A stretch of DNA of 64,000 nt from UMGS172 sp045578845 (GTDB lineage Bacteria; Bacillota; Clostridia; Oscillospirales; Acutalibacteraceae), in assembly GCA_045578845.1 (NCBI GenBank), contig JAZNLA010000061.1, positions 1 to 64,000 on the forward strand. Direction: 5' to 3'. This document shows, piece after piece, positions 26,092-33,050 of this stretch; the stretch's first letter is position 1; every line of letters starts with the position of its first letter. The notes under the pieces are model-generated. The model was not told the origin of the DNA. It saw only the letters and a list, made by a program, of their open reading frames with translations, and made no database searches. Both the position numbers and the translations under genes were made by a program.

Positions 26092-27600
26092 ATGAAGGTT
26101 AAAATTTTTATAAAAAACACACTTGTGCTTGTGGCAACCTCGCTGATACTTCGCAGTGTGGGTATAGTTTTTCGCACATATCTTGCTGACAAAATAGGCT
26201 CGGAAGGAATGGGCGTTTATCAACTGATATTTTCTGTCTATATGTTGGCTGCAACCTTTGCGACGTCTGGTGTAAGCACTGCGGTAACAAGACTTGTTTC
26301 GGAAAATATAGATAAAGGCAAAAAAGCGGTTGCGAAGATAATGCGAAAAGCGGCGTATGTTACACTTTTTGCGGCGGTGATTTCGGCGGCGGTAGTGTTT
26401 TTCGGGGCAAAACCGATTGCGGTTTTCCTTCTGAATGAGCCGAGGGCAACCGCTTCTCTTAAAATTTTAAGTTTTTCACTGCCGTTTATGGGCTTTTCGT
26501 CGCTTATAAGGGGATATTTTTTAGCACGAAGGAAAACCTTGTCACCTTCTTTAGTGCAAATGCTCGAACAGTGTGTTCGAATAGCAACGGTGCTTTTTTG
26601 CTTAAATCTTACAAAAGGAAAAGGCATTACATATATGTCGGCGTCGGTGCTTATGGGTGATACGGTTGCCGAAACGGTGTCGTGTATTGTAGGATACATA
26701 ATTTATAAAGTTGACCTTAGCAAGCAAAAAGGCGAGGGAACAGTAAACAAAATTTTTGCTAAAATCATGCATATAGCATTGCCTATAACGGGCAGCGGAT
26801 ATTTGAGCACGGCACTGCATACGGCAGAAAATCTGCTTGTGCCGTCAGGTTTACATAAATTCTACGGCGTAAGAGAAAGAGGACTCGAACTATTTGGAGC
26901 GGTAAGAGGAATGGCAATGCCGATTTTATTTTTCCCCGCCTCTTTTTTAACCTCGCTTTCAACCCTTTTAATTCCCGAAGTGTCCGAGGCAAAAGCCTGC
27001 GGCCGAGAGGGCGAGGTCAAACGAACTACCGAAAGGGCAGTTGAAATCACACTCACTTTGTCGATACTTGCGGGTGCGATTTTCCTGTTTTCGGGACAGG
27101 ATTTGGCATTGCTTTTATACGGTGACCGTGATGTCGGGTTTGTACTGAGAGTGCTTTCGCCCATAGTGCCGTTTATGTACATGGAAAGCGTTTCGGCGGG
27201 TATTTTAAAGGGACTCGACCGTCAAGCCGATATGTTCCGTTACAATCTTTTTGACTCATGCGTCAGGATAGTTGCGGTCTTTGTGCTGTTGCCGTTTTTA
27301 GGCATAAAAGGATATTTGGGCATAATGATTGTCAGCAATTCGCTAACATCTTCGCTTTGTTTTTTTAAACTGAAAAAATCAACCGAAATCGAGGTGCCGA
27401 TAGGAAAAGTAATAGTAAAACCCGTTGCTTTAGCGGTTTTGGGCGGTTTTTTAGGTGTTGCCGCCGCAAAATATATAGAAATGTTGCTTTTAAAAATTGT
27501 AATTTCGGTAGGCGTTCAGGTTGCAGTTTTTACGGTTTCGGTGTTTCTGCTTGGCAAAGGAAAATTTAGATTTAAAATGTTGAATATCGGCAAAGTTTAG
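26092..27600 (+). CDS. spoVB: SpoVB/MurJ-superfamily lipid flippase
   Basis: 502 residues, polytopic (about 14 helices), MOP/MVF flippase superfamily. The N-terminal segment LILRSVGIVFRTYLADKIGSEGMGVYQLIFSVY and the following FATSGVSTAVTRLVSE are characteristic of SpoVB, the flippase thought to export lipid-linked precursors for spore cortex. MurJ would be the alternative; sequence and the adjacent sporulation genes favour SpoVB. ATG 26092 follows GTGGGGG; an upstream in-frame ATG at 26065 lacks a ribosome-binding site. Confidence 0.85.
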   Translation: MKVKIFIKNTLVLVATSLILRSVGIVFRTYLADKIGSEGMGVYQLIFSVYMLAATFATSGVSTAVTRLVSENIDKGKKAVAKIMRKAAYVTLFAAVISAAVVFFGAKPIAVFLLNEPRATASLKILSFSLPFMGFSSLIRGYFLARRKTLSPSLVQMLEQCVRIATVLFCLNLTKGKGITYMSASVLMGDTVAETVSCIVGYIIYKVDLSKQKGEGTVNKIFAKIMHIALPITGSGYLSTALHTAENLLVPSGLHKFYGVRERGLELFGAVRGMAMPILFFPASFLTSLSTLLIPEVSEAKACGREGEVKRTTERAVEITLTLSILAGAIFLFSGQDLALLLYGDRDVGFVLRVLSPIVPFMYMESVSAGILKGLDRQADMFRYNLFDSCVRIVAVFVLLPFLGIKGYLGIMIVSNSLTSSLCFFKLKKSTEIEVPIGKVIVKPVALAVLGGFLGVAAAKYIEMLLLKIVISVGVQVAVFTVSVFLLGKGKFRFKMLNIGKV

Positions 27601-27608
27601 TGTATAAT
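27580..27608 (+). promoter_or_regulatory. Promoter of holB inside the 3' end of spoVB
   Basis: TTGAAT (27580-27585), 17-base spacer, TATAAT (27603-27608). It lets holB be expressed in vegetative cells independently of the sporulation gene upstream. Confidence 0.7.
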
Positions 27609-27630
27609 GTATAAAAAAGGGGGAAGTTTT

Positions 27631-28569
27631 GTGTTTCGTGAATTTATAGGTAACACTGAAATTAAAGAAACGGTAAAAAGTGCCGTCAAAAGCGGCAGAT
27701 TTCCCCATGCGATAATTATTGAGGGTGAAAAGGGAAGCGGCAGGCATACGCTGGCTAAAATTATAGCGGCGGCGGCGGTGTGCGAAAGTGAAAATGCACC
27801 TTGCGGTGAGTGTCGAGTTTGCAGGTTAGTGTCGTCAGACGGGCACAGTGATGTTTTAACCTATGCACCAGACGGTGCATCGTTTAAGGTTGATACCGTC
27901 AGAAAAATCCGCGATAATGCGTATATTATGCCGATAGAAGCAAAACGCAAGGTTAACATAATGCTTGATTGTGACAAGATGAACGAGTCGGCACAAAACG
28001 CATTTTTAAAGGTGTTGGAAGAGCCGCCGTCATTTATGGTTTTCATACTCGTTTGCCGAAGTGCATCGGCGTTACTTCCGACCGTGCGGTCAAGATGTGT
28101 AACCTTGACGGTGCAAAACCCCGAAATAGAGATTGCAGCCGACTATTTGGAAACAAAACTCAACAAACCACGCAATGATATTTTGGAAGCGTTGGAAAAT
28201 TCAAGGGGAAATATAGGCTATGCATTGTCTTTGCTTTCGGGCGAAGAGGGTAAAACAGAGCAGGCGGCAAAGGAATATTGGCAGGCGGTGTTAAAAAATG
28301 ACCGACTGCAGGCGGTCAAGGTTATATTTAGGTTTGAAAAAGACCGCATAGGGTATTTAAATTTCATGGAAGAACTTGAAAGAATTGTGGCTTATGATAT
28401 AAAACGGTCGGCATTGGGCGAAAACGTCGGTTTAAAATCGACCTCGCTCGGCAAAGTTTATAAACTTGTGTGCCATTATGGCGACCGACACCGTCACCAC
28501 ATAGGTCAGCCTTTATCACTCGGCATTTCGCAGACTAGTATGACGGCAGAAATATTTACCGTCATTTAA
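27631..28569 (+). CDS. holB: DNA polymerase III delta' subunit (clamp loader)
   Basis: 312 residues from GTG 27631. Clamp-loader AAA+ fold: the P-loop region is GEKGSGRHTLA, where Arg replaces the Walker A Lys, consistent with delta' being a non-ATPase stator. A Cys4 zinc site follows (CESENAPCGECRVC), then MNESAQNAFLKVLEEPP, typical of delta'/gamma. GGGGGAA lies about 7 bases before the GTG, so I prefer it to the ATG at 27607, which overlaps the -10. holB-ricT order is conserved in Bacillota. Confidence 0.9.
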   Translation: MFREFIGNTEIKETVKSAVKSGRFPHAIIIEGEKGSGRHTLAKIIAAAAVCESENAPCGECRVCRLVSSDGHSDVLTYAPDGASFKVDTVRKIRDNAYIMPIEAKRKVNIMLDCDKMNESAQNAFLKVLEEPPSFMVFILVCRSASALLPTVRSRCVTLTVQNPEIEIAADYLETKLNKPRNDILEALENSRGNIGYALSLLSGEEGKTEQAAKEYWQAVLKNDRLQAVKVIFRFEKDRIGYLNFMEELERIVAYDIKRSALGENVGLKSTSLGKVYKLVCHYGDRHRHHIGQPLSLGISQTSMTAEIFTVI

Positions 28570-28572
28570 AGG

Positions 28573-28601
28573 TTGTAAATAAAAAAATTCTATGGTATAA
28601 T
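28573..28601 (+). promoter_or_regulatory. Promoter of ricT
   Basis: TTGTAA (28573-28578), 17-base spacer, TATAAT (28596-28601), in the gap between holB and ricT. Confidence 0.65.
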
Positions 28602-28634
28602 CAGTTGTTAAGTAAATTATAAACGGAGATAAAA

Positions 28635-29483
28635 ATGGTAGAAGTTATTGGAGTAAAATTTCGCTCTGACGGGCGTATATATTCGTTTGACCCTAAAGGC
28701 GAAAAGTATGAGCAGGGTAAATATGTAATAGTTACCACTTCAAGGGGTACCGAAATCGGTGAGGTTGCAAGCGAAAACCACAATGTGCCTGACAGTCAAA
28801 TTGTCGGCGAACTCAAACCGGTTGTAAGACTTGCCGATAGTAATGATTTGGCAAAAATGAACGAAAACCGCAAAAAAGAACGTGAAGCCTTCCGGTTTTG
28901 CGAAAATAAAATAATCGAACGCGGTCTTGAAATGAAGTTGGTCGATGTTGAGTATGCTTTTGACGGCTCAAAACTGCTGTTTTTCTTTACGGCCGACGGC
29001 AGAGTTGACTTCCGAGAACTTGTTAAAGACCTTGCGGGTAACTTCCATACAAGAATTGAACTTCGCCAAATCGGTGTCCGCGATGAGGCAAAAATGATGG
29101 GCGGACTTGGTATTTGCGGACAGCCGTTTTGCTGTTCGAGATTTTTGTCCGACTTTCAGCCTGTGTCTATTAAAATGGCTAAAGAACAGGGTTTATCACT
29201 TAATCCTGCTAAAATTTCGGGCACCTGCGGAAGACTTATGTGTTGTTTGAAATATGAGCAAGACGCATACGAGTATCTTGATAAATTAACCCCGAAAGTA
29301 GGCTCTTATGTCGAAACACCCGATGGTAAAGGCATTGTTGCCGAAGTAAGTATTTTGACCGGCAGAGTAAAGGTTGCACTTGACGGGTCAGACGGACTGC
29401 CTATAGCCTTCCACCGTGACGATATTACGGTTATTACACGCGGTAACGGTAAACGCCCTAAACCCCAACCGAAAGAGGAATGA
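28635..29483 (+). CDS. ricT: RicT/YaaT, PSP1-domain protein
   Basis: 282 residues. RicT is part of the RicAFT complex that, in Bacillus subtilis, carries Fe-S clusters and directs RNase Y processing, affecting sporulation and competence. The PSP1 C-terminal domain spans about residues 60-150. Cysteines that could bind a cluster are clustered in GGLGICGQPFCCSRF and TCGRLMCCLKYE. The tail after 270 is Lys/Pro-rich. It ends at a strong terminator. The holB-ricT pair is conserved. Confidence 0.92.
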   Translation: MVEVIGVKFRSDGRIYSFDPKGEKYEQGKYVIVTTSRGTEIGEVASENHNVPDSQIVGELKPVVRLADSNDLAKMNENRKKEREAFRFCENKIIERGLEMKLVDVEYAFDGSKLLFFFTADGRVDFRELVKDLAGNFHTRIELRQIGVRDEAKMMGGLGICGQPFCCSRFLSDFQPVSIKMAKEQGLSLNPAKISGTCGRLMCCLKYEQDAYEYLDKLTPKVGSYVETPDGKGIVAEVSILTGRVKVALDGSDGLPIAFHRDDITVITRGNGKRPKPQPKEE

Positions 29484-29494
29484 CAATGTTAAAA

Positions 29495-29528
29495 CAAAAA
29501 GCCGAACACATACGTGTTCGGCTTTTTG
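29495..29528. terminator. Bidirectional terminator between ricT and the XRE gene
   Basis: AAAAAGCCGAACAC pairs with GTGTTCGGCTTTTT, loop ATAC. It serves ricT on the plus strand and the convergent XRE gene on the minus strand. An almost identical hairpin (one stem mismatch) recurs at 30204-30238 at the start of the next cassette. Confidence 0.92.
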
Positions 29529-29540
29529 TGTTTCTTATAT

Positions 29541-29846
29541 TTATTTTATACTCTTAATTATTGTAATAAGTGACTCTAACTGTTCGTTGTTAAGTGACCT
29601 TGCAGTCGAAATCAACTCATTTAACCTTGTGGGATTGGTGTTTTCGGTTTCAAAAAACTCGTAAGGCTCAATTCCAAAATATTCACATATATAAAAGAAT
29701 ACCGTCATAGAAGGAAGATTGACACCGTTTTCGATATTATTGATATAGCCTTCGCTTTGTCCAAGAGATAAACTCATATCTCTTGCCGAAACGCCTTTAT
29801 TAAGTCTTAATTCTGTCAATCTCTTGGAAAAATCACGCTTATCCAT
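29541..29846 (-). CDS. XRE-family transcriptional regulator (cassette 1)
   Basis: 101 residues. The N-terminal 65 residues form a Cro/CI helix-turn-helix: LTELRLNKGVSARDMSLSLGQSEGYINNIENG then LPSMTVFFYICEYFGI. The C-terminal 35 residues (ELISTARSLNNEQLESLI) resemble the short helical dimerisation tail common in small clostridial XRE proteins. It is divergent from the truncated SLOG-like gene and from a TTGACA/TATAAT promoter, and an inverted repeat (29857-29879) lies at its own start, suggesting autoregulation. Targets are inferred, not known. Confidence 0.85.
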   Translation of the reverse strand: MDKRDFSKRLTELRLNKGVSARDMSLSLGQSEGYINNIENGVNLPSMTVFFYICEYFGIEPYEFFETENTNPTRLNELISTARSLNNEQLESLITIIKSIK

Positions 29847-29856
29847 ATCATCACCT

Positions 29857-29879
29857 CTATATATAATTGTACTATATAG
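29857..29879. promoter_or_regulatory. Inverted repeat upstream of XRE gene 1 (operator candidate)
   Basis: CTATATA (29857-29863) and TATATAG (29873-29879) form a perfect 7-bp inverted repeat with a 9-base centre, 10 bases upstream of the start codon. Symmetry and position fit an XRE operator; the AT-only half-sites make chance more likely than for a GC-containing repeat. Confidence 0.45.
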
Positions 29880-29916
29880 ACACGGTTATTTTATTCAGTT
29901 AAAACATTGATTATTA

Positions 29917-29945
29917 TTGACATATCTATTTTAATTATATATAAT
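29917..29945 (+). promoter_or_regulatory. Promoter of the truncated SLOG-like gene
   Basis: Perfect TTGACA (29917-29922), 17-base spacer, perfect TATAAT (29940-29945). The promoter is intact although the gene behind it is broken. Confidence 0.75.
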
Positions 29946-29986
29946 TTTAAATATATATAATTTAAACACTATTTAGAGGCTATAAT

Positions 29987-30130
29987 ATGGTATGTACATT
30001 TTTCGGTCATAGGGATACCCCGCAGGAAATAAAGGCAGATTTAAAAAATTTATTGGTAGATTTGATTGAAAACAAATCTACCAATAATCCCGCAGGGCGA
30101 ACAGGAAAGCCCCTGCGTTTTGCAATCTGA
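29987..30130 (+). pseudogene. Truncated SLOG-like gene (cassette 1)
   Basis: The first 30 codons (MVCTFFGHRDTPQEIKAD..., up to IENKS) are near-identical to the intact gene at 30556. The reading frame then leaves the family and runs into the 116-bp repeat, ending at TGA 30128-30130 after 47 residues. It keeps the canonical FGHRD motif that the intact paralogue has altered. The break coincides with a perfect 14-bp inverted repeat. A functional short peptide is conceivable but unlikely. Confidence 0.8.
30051..30086. repeat. Perfect 14-bp inverted repeat at the truncation junction
   Basis: TATTGGTAGATTTG (30051-30064) and CAAATCTACCAATA (30073-30086) flank an 8-base loop. The left arm is native coding sequence (the intact paralogue has the same bases up to one substitution); the right arm has no counterpart there and abuts the 116-bp repeat. 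It looks like a snap-back duplication at the breakpoint. Confidence 0.9.
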
Positions 30131-30201
30131 CCTGTCACCCTGAGCGTAGCCGAAGGGTCTTATAAAAAGATTCCTCGACTTCGCTCGGAATGTCAATGTG
30201 A
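30086..30201. repeat. 116-bp repeat element, copy A
   Basis: Begins AATCCCGCAGGGCGAACAGG and ends GGAATGTCAATGTGA. Internal structure: a short hairpin CGCAGGG.../...CCCTGCG, then the widespread motif pair GAGCGTAGCCGAAGG and TCCTCGACTTCGCTCGG. It differs from copy B (31001-31116) at only a few positions. No ORF of its own; its 3' end abuts the second copy of the terminator hairpin. Confidence 0.9.
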
Positions 30202-30203
30202 AA

Positions 30204-30238
30204 ACAAAAAGCCAAACACATACGTGTTCGGCTTTTGT
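30204..30238 (-). terminator. Second copy of the cassette terminator
   Basis: AAAAGCC-A-AACAC pairs with GTGTT-C-GGCTTTT around ATAC, one mismatch relative to the copy at 29495. On the minus strand it directly follows the broken XRE gene and is followed by TTTTTGTTTT. Confidence 0.85.
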
Positions 30239-30239
30239 G

Positions 30240-30439
30240 TTATTCTTTTTCAAATTTTATTATATCGCTTACTTCACAATCAAGTGCGTAACAAAGTGAG
30301 TCAAGAGTTTTAGTGCTTATCGCCTGACCTTTTTTATTCTATGCAGGGTGTTAGCCGAAAAGCCTTGTTTGAAAATCAAGTGATATTCAGTTATGTTTTT
30401 CTTGAAAAGCGTTTCGTAAAACGGTTTATAACTTATCAT
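30240..30439 (-). pseudogene. Frameshifted XRE-family regulator (cassette 2)
   Basis: ATG 30439 opens MISYKPFYETLFKKNITEY...QGFSANTLHRIKK in one frame, then stops after KVRR. Shifting frame at the six-A run (near 30338-30343) restores GQAISTKTLDSLCYALDCEVSDIIKFEKE and a TAA at 30242-30240. The joined 66-residue product is a complete small Cro/CI helix-turn-helix. One extra A would repair it, so sequencing error, slippage-mediated expression and true decay are all possible. It is a different XRE subtype from the one at 29541. Confidence 0.75.
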
Positions 30440-30475
30440 TTTTATCACCGAATTTATTTTAACACACTTAACTTC

Positions 30476-30504
30476 TTGACTATACTCAACAAATAGAGTA
30501 TAAT
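30476..30504 (+). promoter_or_regulatory. Promoter with overlapping inverted repeat, SLOG-like gene
   Basis: TTGACT (30476-30481), 17-base spacer, TATAAT (30499-30504). Within it, TATACTC (30481-30487) and GAGTATA (30496-30502) form a perfect 7-bp inverted repeat that overlaps the -35 edge and the -10. A bound XRE dimer would block polymerase. The site lies between the frameshifted XRE gene and the intact SLOG-like gene. Confidence 0.7.
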
Positions 30505-30555
30505 TCATTATTTGATATAATAAGTAATATATAAAATAAAATTTAAGGTGATAAT

Positions 30556-30984
30556 ATGGTATGTACATTTTTCGGTCATAGTGTTACTCCGCAGGAAATA
30601 AAGGAAGATTTAAAAAAATTATTGGTAGATTTAATAGAAAATAAATCGGTTTATAAATTTTTGGTCGGTAATAACGGTAGTTTCGATTATTTGGTGCAGT
30701 GTGTTTTGGCCAAATTGAAAGAGGAATATAAAATTGAGGTTTTAATAGTATTTGCCCGTCTGCCTAAAAGTATAGAAGAAACCGAATATTTAAAACATGA
30801 AACCATATTGCCTGAAGCGGTTGATACTGCACCGCCGAGATTTGCGATTGATTACCGCAACCGTTATATGTTGGAAAAGGCGGACTATGTCGTAACATAT
30901 GTAAAACGAGGTTTCGGCGGTGCACAAAAGTTCAAATCACTGGCAGAAAGAAAAAATAAGAAAGTATATAATTTGTATAAGTGA
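30556..30984 (+). CDS. SLOG-superfamily (DUF1273/YpsA-like) protein
   Basis: 142 residues. The layout of small clostridial SLOG proteins is visible: N-terminal FFGHSVTPQEI (family consensus FxGHR), FLVGNNGSFDYLVQCVL (glycine-rich nucleotide loop), a strand IEVLIVFARLP, then RFAIDYRNRYMLEKADYVVTYVKRGFGGAQKF. SLOG domains bind nucleotides or their derivatives and occur in nucleotide-signalling and defence contexts; no activity is established for this family. The Arg of the GHR motif is Ser here. It is followed by a 116-bp repeat. Confidence 0.8.
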   Translation: MVCTFFGHSVTPQEIKEDLKKLLVDLIENKSVYKFLVGNNGSFDYLVQCVLAKLKEEYKIEVLIVFARLPKSIEETEYLKHETILPEAVDTAPPRFAIDYRNRYMLEKADYVVTYVKRGFGGAQKFKSLAERKNKKVYNLYK

Positions 30985-31000
30985 TAGATTTCTAACATTT

Positions 31001-31116
31001 AATCCCGCAGTGCGAACAGGGAAGCCCCTGCGTTTTGCAATCTGACCTGTCACCCTGAGCGTAGCCGAAGGGTCTTATAAAAAGATTCCTCGACTTCGCT
31101 CGGAATGACAATGTGA
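31001..31116. repeat. 116-bp repeat element, copy B
   Basis: Same length and ends as copy A (AATCCCGCAG... to ...GACAATGTGA), starting 17 bases after the intact SLOG-like gene. The internal small hairpin is preserved with one change (GCAGTGCG for GCAGGGCG). Confidence 0.9.
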
Positions 31117-31163
31117 AGATGGAATAGCAAACAGTTGCCACACCTGAGCCGAACTTTTTATTT

Positions 31164-31430
31164 TCAATCGTCCTGTCCGAAACGGTCGGAGGCAGGGTTT
31201 TGGTCGGAGCCGTCGCGGTGAAATTCAAGGTCTGGGCAGTCTTGCTTTGCTATTCCTTGTGCTATGGCGGGAAACGTCGAGTCACTTACAGCGGTGGGTT
31301 GAATTTCATATGTGCCGTAGGTGTTAACCATTTCAAGTGCCGTTTCGGGCGTTGTGTCAAATGGAATGGCCGAAATATTTACGGGCGAATAAAAATTATC
31401 TTTGTCTTTTCGTTTTTTATCACTGTTCAT
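31164..31430 (-). CDS. Small conserved acidic protein downstream of the PBP gene
   Basis: 88 residues, no named family. An Asp/Lys-rich N-terminus leads to FYSPVNISAIPFDTTPETALEMVNTYGTYEIQPTA, then FPAIAQGIAKQD, and an Asp-rich tail. From memory, the NTYGTYEIQPTA...FPAIAQG core resembles small uncharacterised proteins in other Clostridia; I cannot verify this here. AAGGAGATAA precedes ATG 31430, 42 bases after the PBP stop, so it is in that operon. No signal peptide or membrane helix. Confidence 0.6.
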   Translation of the reverse strand: MNSDKKRKDKDNFYSPVNISAIPFDTTPETALEMVNTYGTYEIQPTAVSDSTFPAIAQGIAKQDCPDLEFHRDGSDQNPASDRFGQDD

Positions 31431-31472
31431 ATAATTATCTCCTTCTATACTATTTTGTCCTTTATTTTTAAA

Positions 31473-33050
31473 TTACATATTGGAAATTCCAACCGTTATA
31501 TTTTTAAAAATCGGCGAACAGTCAGCACCGCCCGACAAAACGTCTTCTTTGAGCACAACTATCACATAGGTTGTATCTATTGTTTCAACAAACCCGCAAA
31601 ACCAACCGTTTAAAATGTTTCGGCCGTCTTTCTTTTTGCCTGTTTGTGCAGTGCCTGTTTTACCACCCGCCTTAATACCCTCGAAATAAGCCTCGCTTCC
31701 GGTACCGCTTTTTAAGGTTTCAAAAAGGTATTCTTTTAAAATTTCGGCGTGCTCTTCCGCTAAAGCAGAGGTGGGAGGGAGAGTTTGATATTCTTTGTAA
31801 ATACCGTTTTCGGTGACCCCTTCAATAACGCTCGGTAAATAATATTCACCGCCGTTTACAATGCTCATGTACATTGTGGTCAGTGCAATCGGCGATAACA
31901 TCAGTTCGCCCTGACCTATCGAAAGGTTTATGAGTGAACCTTCGTTCTGAAGCAGAGTGTCTTTGCTTGGCACCGTACCTTTTGCAGATGATATGCCGTA
32001 ACCTAAATCTATGGGTTGGCCGAAACGGAACGTGTTTGCAAATTTTAAGATATTTTCGGCACCTAAATTTTGTCCTAAAGTGTAAAAATATGTGTTGCAG
32101 GATTTGGCAATAGCGGTTTTAAGGTCTAAATTTCCGTGACCCGAAAGTCGATTGCACTTAAAGGTATTACCGTCAAAATAGTAGTCGCCGACACAAGAGT
32201 AGATGTAGTCGGCAAACCCTGTTTTCAGTGCTGCGGCGGCAAGGCAGGGTTTAAAAACCGAGCCGACATCAAAGGGTAAAAGTGCACGGTTTATAAGCGG
32301 TGAGGTTTGGTCGTTTAAATAATCTGCTATATTTAATGGGTCAAAGTCGGGTTTGCTTAAAAGTGCTCTCACCTTGCCGTTTTCGGCATCGACCACTACC
32401 GCTGCACCCGACTCTACATTTTCCATTGCCGATTCGCAAATTTTCTGTATTGTGTTGTCAATGGTAAGCGTAACACTGTTTTGTTCTTCGTTGCCTTTAA
32501 TTTCTATTTCGGCACCCGAAAGCATGTGCCCTAAAGAATCGGTTTTATATGTTACGGTCAGCCCGCCTTCAACAAAAAGATAGCGGTCAAGTGTTTTTTC
32601 TATTCCCGAAATACCCCTTGAGTCGGCATCGACATAACCTAAAAGGTGGGAAAGTGAGCCGTTGTACCGTTTTGGAACACTTACGCCTAAAACGCCTGAA
32701 AGGCCTTCGGGACATTCAGTGTTAATAACTACGGGTGTGTTGTCTTTTAAGATTTCAAGAGAATTGTCCAATGTTTCACCTTGGCATAAGGCGGGCAAGG
32801 AAGCAACACCCTGCTCGGTCGGGAAAACTACCGTAACTTCGGATTTAAAAGTGTTGGTCAGCGGAAGTCCGTTGCAATCGTAAACGGTGTTTCGGTAGTT
32901 TGCAACCTTAAATTTTCTGGTCGACTGCATTTCTGCCGCCTGCAAATATTTTTCGTTTACGGTAAGTGTGAATACCCTTGCACCGCAAAGGGAAAGCAGT
33001 AAAACGATTGTTAAGAACGCACCCAAGGAACGTTTGTGAAATGAACTCAT
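31473..33050 (-). CDS. Class B penicillin-binding protein (transpeptidase)
   Basis: 525 residues. One N-terminal membrane anchor (about 8-28), a PBP dimerisation region (about 50-200), then the transpeptidase with the active-site motif SVFK (Ser264-Lys267), SCN (about 314-316) and KTG at 464-466. It cross-links peptidoglycan. It is shorter than PBP2/SpoVD and lacks PASTA domains; a sporulation or elongation role cannot be decided. Its ATG sits 7 bases after GGGGTGA, which is inside the 3' arm of the upstream hairpin, so translation may be structurally controlled. Confidence 0.9.
   Translation of the reverse strand: MSSFHKRSLGAFLTIVLLLSLCGARVFTLTVNEKYLQAAEMQSTRKFKVANYRNTVYDCNGLPLTNTFKSEVTVVFPTEQGVASLPALCQGETLDNSLEILKDNTPVVINTECPEGLSGVLGVSVPKRYNGSLSHLLGYVDADSRGISGIEKTLDRYLFVEGGLTVTYKTDSLGHMLSGAEIEIKGNEEQNSVTLTIDNTIQKICESAMENVESGAAVVVDAENGKVRALLSKPDFDPLNIADYLNDQTSPLINRALLPFDVGSVFKPCLAAAALKTGFADYIYSCVGDYYFDGNTFKCNRLSGHGNLDLKTAIAKSCNTYFYTLGQNLGAENILKFANTFRFGQPIDLGYGISSAKGTVPSKDTLLQNEGSLINLSIGQGELMLSPIALTTMYMSIVNGGEYYLPSVIEGVTENGIYKEYQTLPPTSALAEEHAEILKEYLFETLKSGTGSEAYFEGIKAGGKTGTAQTGKKKDGRNILNGWFCGFVETIDTTYVIVVLKEDVLSGGADCSPIFKNITVGISNM

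Noticed and set aside
27631..28569. Walker A Lys-to-Arg change in HolB as a defective protein
   Set aside because: Delta' subunits commonly lack ATPase activity, so the substitution is expected and not a sign of decay.
30050..30253. A minus-strand ORF (67 codons) with FRAKSRN and GYAQGD peptides, repeated at 30992-31228
   Set aside because: It is the translation of the 116-bp dispersed repeat plus a terminator; no independent ribosome-binding site, and the same peptide appears from each repeat copy.
31200..31613. 137-codon plus-strand ORF antisense to the small acidic protein and PBP end
   Set aside because: Phe/Tyr/Ile-rich antisense frame without a ribosome-binding site or known family.
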